The notes below the pieces were generated by a model, which saw only the letters and a program-made list of their open reading frames with translations, was not told the origin of the DNA and did no database searches. Shown in pieces: positions 39,201-51,200 of a stretch of 64,000 bases of DNA. Made by a program: the position numbers and the translations under genes. The DNA lies in NCBI RefSeq assembly GCF_032854445.1, contig NC_088301.1, positions 23,472,226 through 23,536,225 on the forward strand. The letters run 5' to 3'. The DNA comes from Liolophura sinensis. Its lineage: Eukaryota; Mollusca; Polyplacophora; Chitonida; Chitonidae. The stretch's first letter is position 1. Every line of letters begins with the position of its first letter.

Positions 39201-42200
39201 ACAATGTATTTTCTAAGGTGTTCCTCTGTTTGATATAATTTTTCTCTTCCTCTGGAGTGGGAAACAAAGGCACTGTATAACAATTCTGTGTGGGTGAGAG
39301 ATGAATGGGACTCAACTTTCCTATTTGTGTTGATGTATACATTTTATCTTTTTCACCTGTAGGAGTTGCAGACATCTCTGCAGCAGCAGCAGCCTAAGAT
39401 TGACACCATGAAGAACAAGATGGTGGAGCTGAAGGACCAGGTGGAGCGTAACAGGCCAGGGGTGGGGCGACACCCCGATGTGGAGGCCATGGAAAGAGAG
39501 GTCACAGGGCTGAACTCACGCTGGGAGAATATCTGTATTCAGGTCGTTGAGAGGTGAGTAGGGCACGAAGGTAAAGGCAACCCTGTATTTGTTAGTAGGG
39601 TGAAAACTTGTGTTTATATGATGATAACAAGTATTTGCAGGTGAACTTTTATATGAGGTGAGTCAGGCACGAAGGTAAAGGCAACCCTGTATTTGTTAGT
39701 AGGGTGAAAACTTGTGTTTATATGATGATAACAAGTAAAGCAGGTGAACTTTTATATGAGGTGAGTCGGGCACGAAGGTAAAGGCAACCCTGTATTTGTT
39801 AGTAGGGTGAAAACTTGTTTATATGATGATAACAAGTAAAGCAGGTGAGCTTTTATAGGCTTTGATTTATTTATTTAATTATTTTACTTGTACGAGCACT
39901 TGGCCAACATGGTAGGAGGAATTCGGGCAGTACCCACTACCGTCTGCAGGTTGCTGCAAGACCTTCCCACATATGACCAGGCAAGCATTGGGGAGAGGCT
40001 CCTGGATCATTGTGCTGCACTAGCACACTAACCACTAGGCCACGCAGACGCCCTGTTTGCTCTGTGATCTGTACATGGTATGCTGTAACCAGCTATCATG
40101 ACTAAGTGTAGGTTCAATCTCTTGAACAGGGAATTGGTAGACCGGGGAGCTTGGGAATCTGTTCATATGGGCCTTGATGAGAGTAAGGGGTTTACAGCGC
40201 TCGTAGAGATGGTTACACAGTCATTATGGCAAGCAAGCCTGTTCATCAACGTAGTTTTGCCCTAGGTTGATGGTTTACCCATAGGACTCTGATTTCCTAC
40301 ATGCATAAAAGTGACCTCCAAAGTTTAAGTGAAAAATAATTGAGCTCAGTTTGTTTTTAACGTTTGAGCAGCTTAATGACCCAGGAGCCTCTCACCAAAG
40401 CGGTCGCTTCGAGTTCAAGTCCAGCTCATGCTGGCTTCCTCTATGGCCGTACATGGGAAGGTCTGTGGGTAACCTGCAGATGGTCATGGGTTTCCCCCGG
40501 GCTGAGCCCGGTTTCCTCCCACCATAATGCTGGCTGCCATCGCATAAGTGAAATATTCTTGAGTACGGCATTAAACACCAATCAAATAAATAAATAAATA
40601 AAAATAATTGAGTATGGCTTTAAACTTATGACAGTGAAGCTAGAACATATATCATGTATGCAAGTCAAGTCTGGCATGTCCTTGAAACTTGTTGTTCCAG
40701 AGGTGTGAGGTAAAACGTACATGTACCTGTAAATGTATGACTGGCTTGTTCCATCTATATTTCACTGTTGGTAATGCATCATTTGAAGGAAAGCTGAATG
40801 CGCAAAGGGAGATAACTTTTGCTGATTTTGGTGTTGGCGTTGAAGCATTGTGTTTTCTCTGTCTGTCACAGATTGCGCAGCATTGAGGCCTCCATGGAGC
40901 TTCTGTCTCTGTACCAGACTGGGCTGAAGGGAGAACAGGCCTGGGTGCAGCAGATGCAGCATCGAATTGACAGTCAACCAGCCCTAACTAATGACGTCAA
41001 TCAAGTCAAGTCACTAGTGGAACCTACTATGGTGAGATGAGCTGTGGTCATTACCATGTACATCTAATACCAGGGCCTCCTTTTCTAGTCTCTTGTACCA
41101 GAACCCTCGATCTGGTTGCTGCTAGTTTAACCTAATGGACTTACGCTAAAGAGTACAGAGAAATATCAAGCAAAGGATGTGTTTGTGTCAGTATTGCGGT
41201 TTATGGAATCATCACTAGAAATCTGGGTGGTCCTGAAGATGATTCAGAAAACTGAAATATCGAAACAAACATTCGATTGGCATTTCTAGGAGTTGTGACT
41301 TTGGTCTACTAAAATGTTATAGTAAGAGTGAATCTGAGTTTACCATCTTAAGATACAGCAGTACAGTGAAACTCTCAGTGTTCAATTTGTTGGGACAGAC
41401 ATTTGTAGTTTAGATAGGCAAGAATTACATTTCTCTCCCAGTGTTTTTGAAAAGGAAAGGTATGAATATGTTGTTCATTAGATTGACTAACCGTATAAAA
41501 GAAAGGAACTAAATATTCCTGCTACAATTACATGTATTCTGACTAAAAAGAACTGACCAGGTGTCCCAAAAATTCCAAGAATCAGGGTCTCATTAGATGG
41601 AGATTGCCACTTGTAAAATATAAAGTCAGCCCCTATTTTGGATTTTAGATAAACACATAATCAAGGTCAGTTTCATTTTTTAGATCAGCAATGTTACAAC
41701 TGGTAAATACAATTTTTATTATGTTAAGATATGGTTTCAAGTCAATTGACAGTCATGCCTAGAATAAAGTTAAAACATGCTTATATATATTTGGACTCAG
41801 TATGTGGGAGTTGAGTTTTTGATTAATATGGTGTAAAACATCGCAAAAGACTTAAATTTTTTTCAGGCAACAATTATTTTTTCATTGACGTATAACATGT
41901 ACTTGTGTATTGTTCTTCAGGAAATTTACAATTCACTTGGAGAGAGGAAACACAAGATTGAGACTGTAAACAAATATGGAGGCCAGTACATCCGTGAAGC
42001 CAAGGTATTACTTCTCTCCCCTTACCCGTATTTACTATATTATTATCATATTCTACCCTCTAACCCATTTTTACTTCAGGCAGGTAAGAGTTCTTATCGC
42101 CTAAGTTTGATTTCAAAGTTTCGAAGATGTTTATTTCTAATGTGAAGTAGGTTATTGTTTTGCTGTTGGTGGCATGCTATATAGGAGCTCTGAATGATGC

Positions 42201-45200
42201 ATTGTGGAAGTAGCTATTTTACCAGTTTTTTGCTATTTGCATATTTGATGATTCTTATGAAATTCTGTTTGTTTTAACGAATGATTGATGATTTGTCAAA
42301 TTGGCTAATACTTGCTTAACATTTATCCCTTACCCCATGTTTCTCCTTTCAGTTTTTGTTCGTTTATTGTTCTTGCTGTTTTTTATTTTTTATTTTTTTT
42401 TGTTTACCCCAAACTTTGCTGTGCTCATTATGCTTGTCTTACTTCACACTGTTACCTTGTCTGAACCGAGTTTGTCACTTCATAACCAGTGTTGTTTCAT
42501 CGTTGATAAAACCATGGTGATGGCTATAAATGGATAATGACCAATGATATGATGTTTAAATGTGGTCAGCAATGTGTTGTTCAGTTTGTGTTTGTCTCTG
42601 TCAGCTATTCATGTGCTCGACAGTTTTGCCAGATTTAAATTGTTCCTTGTGTGACATTGTTTCTGTAAAGATTTTAAAATTTATTTCATATTATGTTCTT
42701 TTGTACTTATATAAACAAACAGTGTCTCTGAGTGGCAGAGTTAAGTGAGGCTCTGTTGTAAATGGACTTTGATCTTGAATTGTGCTGGTATGGTAATACT
42801 CTCTCTGCCCGCCTAACTTTTCTTTCTTTGTCTACCCCCCGCATGCCATTTGTACAATTTTAGTAATCACAGATCATTTTTTTCCTTTCCGCTCTCCATA
42901 TTCCTCTATGTTGATTTCTGTGTATTTATTCTGACCCCCTTTTCTTGGTATTGTTCAGATTTTTTGCTTGTGATTTTTTTTTGATGTTCGACCTTGTCCT
43001 TAATAGTACGAGCATTTTCAGCTGTTAAATGCACGTACACTGCTCCCTCCCGCTTGATTTTGCATACTGAAGACCGTCTTCAGTTTCGCTTGAATCCCAG
43101 AAGAGATGTGGACTTGCCACAGTAAGTAATGCTGTTTCCACTCCTCAAGTGAAGGTGCATATAGATGCATCTTTGAAACTTCAGAAAGGTGCTTTGGAAA
43201 AAAAAAAAAAAAAGATATCAACTCAAACACTGATTGTTTCAGAGAGAATATCAAAGCGAAAGTATTCTTTGGAACCATTTGCCAATAAGAAAACAAGGAT
43301 GTGGTCTTAATTTAATACTCCATGGGGAAAATCTTTGGTAGCGCTAGGCTGTCTTCTATAGATGTGTCTAAATTCACCTTCACTTAAGCCATTACCTCTT
43401 TAGTCTTGAATTCATGAAAAAATTTAAAAATAGCTTCAACAAAATCCTAATCATCTTCCATATGTGTGTTTTTTCTTGGAAGATATTTCTATGGAACGGT
43501 TACTTTGGATTTCTAAGTTTAGTTCTTGTTCAGATTTTTTTCTTCTGACTACTTGTGTAACATTTTAAGAAAAGAATACTTGTGTTCATCAACAAAAGCA
43601 AAGATTTAATACAAATAACTTTTTATTTCTCTTTCGACTATTGTTCTAAAGTGTAATCATTTTCTATGATACGTTTTACTACACCACATTTTCCCAACCC
43701 GCATACTTACTTTTGGAGTGAAAGTTTATGAGGTGTACGAGGGTAGAGCACGCAAGAAGGGGGAAGGTCTTCTGAAACTCTGCAGGGGAAAGGATGGGAA
43801 ACTTTGCAGTCATTTCCAAACTAAACACTGTAATCCTCACTTTATATTCACCATTTAAAATTGCTCCGCATATAAATGTGTACAGCTTTTTTTGTGGGTA
43901 AGCTTTTCTATCAGTAACACCTCTGACAGTATATGGGTCAAAATGTGTCAGACTTTTGCAGTTCACGTTCAGGTTTAGGGAAACTGCATTTGGCTTCAAG
44001 AGCATTTTGCAATCCCAAGGCTATGTGGTGGTAATGTTTCATTTTCTGTGGTGGACATAATGTATATCTCAACAGAATATTAAAGACAATTTAGATTTGG
44101 CTTTGAAACAAATTTAACCTGCACTACACCGAACACTAAACACATGGTCAACTTACATGACTGCTTGGAGCATGATAAAATGGACAGAGCTTACTTTATT
44201 TACATTTGCCTGAAAACAGGAAATGAATAAAAAATGTCCACTAACTACAAAGCAAAGCTGATGGATAACATTGAGGATATGTAAATATCTTCTGCATCTG
44301 ACCACTAACAAGAACAGACCATATCACAAGAAAAAAAAAGAATGACTTTCATGTATGAGACTCACTTGAATTCTTTTCTGGGTTTTTGGTGCGTTTCTTT
44401 TCCCATGCATTTTGAACGGTACGGTGAAGGGATGTGTTTGTTTGAGTACTTTCGTTTCTTGCATTATTGTTGTCATTAGACACGGAGTATATTTACTAAC
44501 TACGGTAGTGTTGCTGCCATGATGCTTTCTCTGTGTCATGGTCAAAATGTACAGCTTTTTTATAAGTCGGTCAAAACCGTAGCATTTGTATAAAAATTTA
44601 ACAAATCTCTACGGTTTTTGTGTGTTGACACGCATACATCAGCATGATTTTTGTAGGTGTTAAACTTGGTTGGAAAGTTTGCATGGGAAATTGTTTCTTT
44701 GCTACATATTCCGTATATTGTTATATTATATATGAAGAATATATGATAACCACATTTTAACCAAGTCACGTAGCGTGACTATTCTCTTATTCTTTATGCC
44801 ATACTGTGCATATTTTCTGGACAAGCATGAATTAAGGTCATATATAAGGCTATCCAGGAAATCATTCTTGCACGCCGTCAAATTTCATTTCCATCTGAAC
44901 TTTTGTATCATGCTGAATCTGCTATTGCCACTGAGTCTCCTGACCATAACTTATAAAAAACACTTGTCACCCGAAGACCCACTGCATGATGGCTCATTAC
45001 TGCCTAGCTAACCTTTCTACTACTAACCAATGTCTGCATGTTCCCCAATGGGCTCTAGGCTCCCTGTGGGTGATGTTTGGGGGCTGGGTGAGGGACTAAT
45101 TTCCACTGACGCATCCATGTCAGCACAATGCAAGAACTGTGAGCCTATCAAAACGAAAAAAAGAAATTTGTCTAACAAAAATTTGTAAGGTGGTAAGTTT

Positions 45201-48200
45201 ACCCAGGTTTTATTGATGTTTTCCGGGACATGTTTTCTGATTAGGCACTGGGAGCTTAGATTTAGACCGTGTGGTAGAGACGTGAAGTGTCAGAGATCTT
45301 TTCTTCTCTCAACTTGTTCCTTGAAAGTTTGTAACATGATGTGGCCTTTTGATTCTTCCAGATTTACGACCGCAAATTGCGCCAGTACCAGCAGAGTCTA
45401 GAGGACATTGATGCAGGTCTGGTTCAGAGCCTGTGTAACAGAACTCGTCTGGGAGGTGGAGCTGAACGTGTCAAAACTGAGCTAGATCACCTTAACAAAC
45501 ACTTCATGGACATGGTGGCCTGGACAAATGCTCGACTCAAAGACATCACTTCCATTCTATCAGAGGCCAATATAGATATCAAAGTTAGTAAAGCAGCACC
45601 AGGGGCTTGTTCAGTTTTAAAATTTAGCCGCAGAATCTTAGCTCACATGGAGGTAGTTGAAATTTGCTTGAAACTCAAGTAAAACTCTAGTATTGGTGGG
45701 TATGCGTTACACAAAAGACAAGTTTCAGTGATACTAATGTTCAACGATAGCGGGAAACAAACAAAAAAACACTGTGCTTACAATAGTGATTTTTGTTTCT
45801 TTAAAGATAGAAATTCTCTGAATATGTCTTGCTCTACATTGAAGAGCTTATCGCAGATAGTGAGCAATTGTAGTTCTTTCGTGTGTAATCATATTCTTTC
45901 ATGTGTAATCATGTTCAAAACTGTTATAATAATATGACAAACCTGAGGGTGTTTTCAATTGACTTTTGTTTTGTTTTTCAGTTCCAAATGGTGATAGATG
46001 AACAGATACCCTTACTTCGTACATTCCGAGCAGAACTAGCAAAACGTTCCTCCATGCTGGCTGATGAAGATATGCAGGAATTCTTCCAGCATATGTCTGA
46101 CTTTGAGGCCTTTGGCACTCTCCAGGCACCTCACGTGGGTGGTCGACCCAAGCCTTATATCAGTGAGGCACGCATCACAACAATACAACATGATCCACAG
46201 CAAGTTAGTCGCACTGTCAAAGTGACCAAGCGAGAACAGGAGAGCAGGCCGACAGAGTTGCCTCCTTCTAAGAAACCTGCCAGTCTGACCAGCATCACAG
46301 TGCAGAGTAAGCAGAAGAGCTCAGTCAAGCGAGTGCAGACTTTGGTGAGGGCAAAGCAGAACACTGTTTACCCCAAGGGTCAGATTCTGCATGTCTCTAC
46401 CATCCTAAACACAAGATCTGGGACCAAGCTGACCTTAAGAGAGGCCGTAGAACAAGAAGTTTTTGACCTGAAGTCAGGCCAGTTTGTCGACTTAAAATCC
46501 AGGACGAAAATGAGCATTTTAGAAGCTTCAAGAAAAGGCTATGTGAGCCCTTCGTTGGTCGAACAACTTACTAGACCATCAGGAATCAGGGATCCGAAGA
46601 CAATGAGAGACTGCAGTCTTCTTGAGGCTATGCAGAAGAATCTATACAATCCAATAGACAATGTTGTGAAGGAGCCTACAACTGGTCAGTTTGTTAACAT
46701 AGACGAAGCCATGACTCGTAAACTGATCTCCAAACACTTGGGTGCCAATTTGTTGGAGAAGGAGGTGACCATTTCCACGGTGACCCAGTCTCAGGCTGTG
46801 TTTGGTGATGTGGATTTCTCTGCTGCCGAAACTGCTCTGTGTTTGTCTGATGCAGTGAAGAAAGGTCTCTATCACAGTGCAACTGGAAGTATTGTAGACC
46901 CAGTATCTCATGATTCCATGTCTCTGTTGGAGGCCATTGAGAAGGGTTACATAAAAACAACTCTTAAAGAGGTGGTGGACCCAACGTCCAAAAGGAAGGT
47001 AACAGTGACGGAAGCAGTCAGCAAAGGACTATTGGACCTTCAAACAGGTACTTTCATGAACAAGAGTACTGGGAGAAAAATGTTGCTTCACAAAGCTTTG
47101 GAAGATGGTCATTTAGTGCGACCCCTGACACTAACTGAGATACTGGATTCGGGTGCAATGAACGATAGCGGCACCATTTTAGACGTAACTTCAGGAAGAA
47201 GTATGAGCTTGCTTGAAGCCATTCGTGAAGGTATTTTGGACACAGAAACAAAATGCATCATAGACCAAGACTCAAATGACCTGATATCGCTTGATCATGC
47301 ACGAAAGACAGGACTGATTGATGCCACTGGGCAGTTTGTGACTAAAAGTGGTAGGTCCATGTCAATTTTGAATGCTCTGGAAGGTGGTGACCTTAAACTG
47401 GTTAGAGAGGATGTTGTTTTTGCCAGACGTGGCATCAAGGACACAAAGACAGGTGATCAGATCAGTGTAATGGAAGCGATTAACAAAGGAATCATTCTAG
47501 AGTCAGGCCAATATATTGACAAAAGAACTGGTAGAAAACTGTCTTTAAGAGAGGCATCTAAGTATGGATACATAGAGAGTGACCTGGTTGATTTGCTGCT
47601 AAGGGATACTTCAGGATTGCAAGATTCTGCTGGGAGAAAGCGATCCTTGCTGAGTGCCATCTTACTAAAACAGATCGATGCAGAGAAAGGGGAAATAACT
47701 GATGGGAAATCTGGGAGAAAAATGACCATACAGCAAGCAGCTGCTGAAAGTATCATTCCAGCGGAGGAAGCTCATTCCATCCTCAGCATCATCAGTGCTG
47801 TAGTCACCTCCACCACTGTTACAACAAGAGTGGAAAGTTCAATCTTAACCTCTTCTGTAACAGCAATCACTGTGTCAGATGCCATCAGCAGGGGTTATCT
47901 CATAGAGAGCACTGGCATATTCACCAACCCTAACTCAGGAGAGACCATGACAGTTGATGAAGCCATTAGAAGGGGATTCCTAAGACTGACATCAGAATGG
48001 CCTGCACAATCTTTGGACACACCAGATTCACCAGGACTTCAAGCAGCTGCAGAACTCTGGATGAAAGGTGTTACAGAGAAACATCAGAGAAAGACTTCAA
48101 CAGGGGCAACAGTTGAATCCAGCTATCTTACCAAGTCCGGTGGAAATAGTTTTACCTTGACACAGACGACCCTCTCCCAGCCGGGTGTTCAGACTGTGAT

Positions 48201-51200
48201 ATCTGAACAGAGACACATGACAATTAAATCTGTCAAAGATCCAAGAACTTTGAAATCGATTCCCGTCAGTGAAGCTGTAGAGAAAGCTTATTTAGACTTG
48301 GGCAAAGGAATATTCCACAGCCCCGTGAGTGGTGAAAGTATGTCCATAAATTCAGCCATTGAAAAGGGTTGGATTATTGCAGAGCATTCCAGGAACGCAG
48401 ATGTAAAGAGTGGAACATCTCCGATTAAAGAAACTAGAGCCTTCACCATTGTTGCAGCCATTCATCCAAGAACTAAGCAAAGGGTTGGTGTTAGTGATGC
48501 TGTGAGGCAAGGCATTATAGATCAAGTCAATGGACAGTATGTTGGGTTGGACAGGCGCATTCCTATTAGTGAAGCGATAAAGCAAGGTTTGGTGATTGCA
48601 GAAGATGTCACCACTGCTCAAGGTGATGCAGGCTTTGGAGACAGTAATGTGAGAGAAACCAGAACGTATAACCTGAAAACAGTGCTTCATCCTGTAACAG
48701 GCATGAGAATGAACGTTCCTGATGCCATTTCTGCAGGCATCCTTGACGAGAGTAAGGGCTTATACATAAATCCTGTCACTGGAGACACCATGTTGATCAC
48801 AGATGCTATTGACCAAGGCCTGATTGATGGAGAATTGTTATCTGTGACGCAGTCTGCTGATGACAGCAGCAGAGTCATCACCACCAAGAACATTACTCTG
48901 TCAGTCACCTCGGTTATAGACCCTAGAACTGGAAAGACTATAAGTGTAACTGAAGCCATGGAGGCTGGTATAATTGACCAACTGCGAGGACTGTACACAA
49001 ACATTGTTACTGGACAAACTATGTCCATCAATGAGGCCATAGAACGTCGACTGGTCTTCACAGAAACTACAGAAGATGGAGATGGTGATAGATCCTCAGT
49101 GTCAAGCATTCACATCACAGATGAAATGGAGCAGACTGAGGCCACTCTTGTGGAAGAGGTGATGTCTGAAACCATGACCTTCAGTGTAAACAGTGTCATT
49201 GACCCAGCAACAATGCAACTGGTCTCCTATGATGAAGCCGTTGAGAGACGAATTCTTGACCTCAAGAAAGGACTATACATCAACCAAATGACAGGTGAAA
49301 GCATGCCCATAAACATTGCTTTGAACAAGGGCTTAATTCATGGTGAAATGACATCCAAAACTAGGGAGGAAGAAATCATGAGAAGTGAATTTGTTGCTGG
49401 ATCCCCTGCAGCTATTCTTCAGAATGTGACCTCTGTTAAGGACACGCTTACTGGCAAGGAGATGTCTGTTCAGGAAGCTATAAAAGAAGGCATTATTGAC
49501 ATGGACAAAGGCAAATACTATGACAAAAGAGCAAGAGTCTCTGTTACATTTGATGATGCAATTGATCGCAATTATTTTACCTTGTCTAAAATGACAGATG
49601 AAGCCACAATAGCAGAGCAGGCATTGAGAGCCCAGCAGCCAATTGTTAAAAAGACCATTGACTCTGTTGTTTCTTCTTCAGTTGATATGAGGGCAGAAAA
49701 GCCCACAGAAGGCAGACCAAGCCCAGCTCGTTCTATTAGCTTTCAATCCCCAGCTGTTGAAACTCTGAACTACAACACCAGTGTTGAATCTTCCACCCAG
49801 CAAACTCAGGAAATGAGTAACTTAACCAGACCCATTCCACAACAGGCTGCCCTTCGCCAAATTACAATGGAGTCAACTCGAAACTTTGCAACGGTACCAG
49901 GATCTTCTGATGTATTTACCTCAGTAACTGATGATGAACCCAATCAGATCACAGCGAATGAAGTCTTCACTCGTCAAGCACCACCAATGTCCTTTGAGTC
50001 AGCTGTGAGACTTGGTCTGTTTGATCTCAAATCTGGAACATTCAGACACCCTGTTACACGAGAAGTTATCACTCTCAGCGCTGCTATTGCTCAGGGTTTA
50101 ATTGATCCAAATTTACCTGCTTTACGCAACATGACTAATGGCAGATCTTTAAATCTCACCCAAGCGGTGTCAAATGGCATGATAAACCTGAACACCGGCA
50201 TCGTTGATACTGATACAATTCAAGCTAGGGGAATTCACCTTGAACCAGTTTTTCGTACAGAGGGCACTGTTCATTCGACCAATCTTCAGGATGCTTTGGA
50301 GTCGGGCCTCGTTGACCCCAGCACAGGACTATTCACAGATCCTCAGTCAGGCAGTACAGTGACAATATCTGAGGCAATTAACCAAGGTCTCATATGTGGC
50401 AAATCCACTACCATCGAAGACAGAAGATCTGGGAGTAAATACACACTTGGAGCTGCTGTTAAACTTGGTGTCATTGATGGTGTGGCTGGTTGTATTGTTG
50501 ATTCACAATCTGGCAAGAAGCAATCCCTCCAAGACTGTCTGGACTGTGGTATTATAACATCCACATATGATGCTGCATCTGGAAGACTCTTTGATCCCTC
50601 TACAAAAGAGGACATTCCTTTAGAGAGAGCCATTAGAGAAGGCCGAATTGCGAGTGATGATGCCAAAATTTGGGACACACAGGCTGATGAAATGATTTCC
50701 CTTGATACTGCTGTGAGACGAGGTATTGTTAACAGAACCACTGGTGAAGTGACGGACAAAAAGGCTGGACGTAAACTATTGGCTAAAGATGCAGCAAAAG
50801 TGGGATTACTGGCAATTGTTGGAGCCCCTGTTATGGCAGGCAAGGCCATTTATGACAGCATTACCGGAAGCAGATTGAAGGAAGAAGTGAACTGGGCTAC
50901 TGTGAAACAAGAAAGTGAAGTTATCCGGGCACCAACACAACCATCATCATCAAGAGAATCTGTCATAACTTCTCAGACGAGAGAGACACGGGTAAATGGC
51001 TTCAGTGGGCCAGGTGATGAGGTGGTCTTCAGTGGCCCAGGTGATGAAAAGCCACCATCGAAGCCCCTGACAACAATTATCTATGCTAAACCAGGAGATG
51101 ACATTAGAGTTTCACAGCCTTCAAGTGTTCTTGTTGCAGAAGAGGAAACTGTCATAACCAAGCCAGAGCCACGCATTAGCGTAGAAACAATAAGGGTAAG

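Noticed and set aside
36647-39857. CRISPR-like regular repeats
   Set aside because: These are contiguous eukaryotic minisatellites without unique spacers, in introns of an animal gene.
43679-44005. 108-codon minus frame in intron 27
   Set aside because: No recognisable domain, start context or neighbouring exon; length is within chance expectation for this base composition.
50343-50849. Minus-strand open frame (168 codons) opposite exon 29, and similar ones at 48687-49109, 56262-56747 and 61820-62248
   Set aside because: Same reason: antisense of plakin repeats, with regular composition but no independent signal for a gene.
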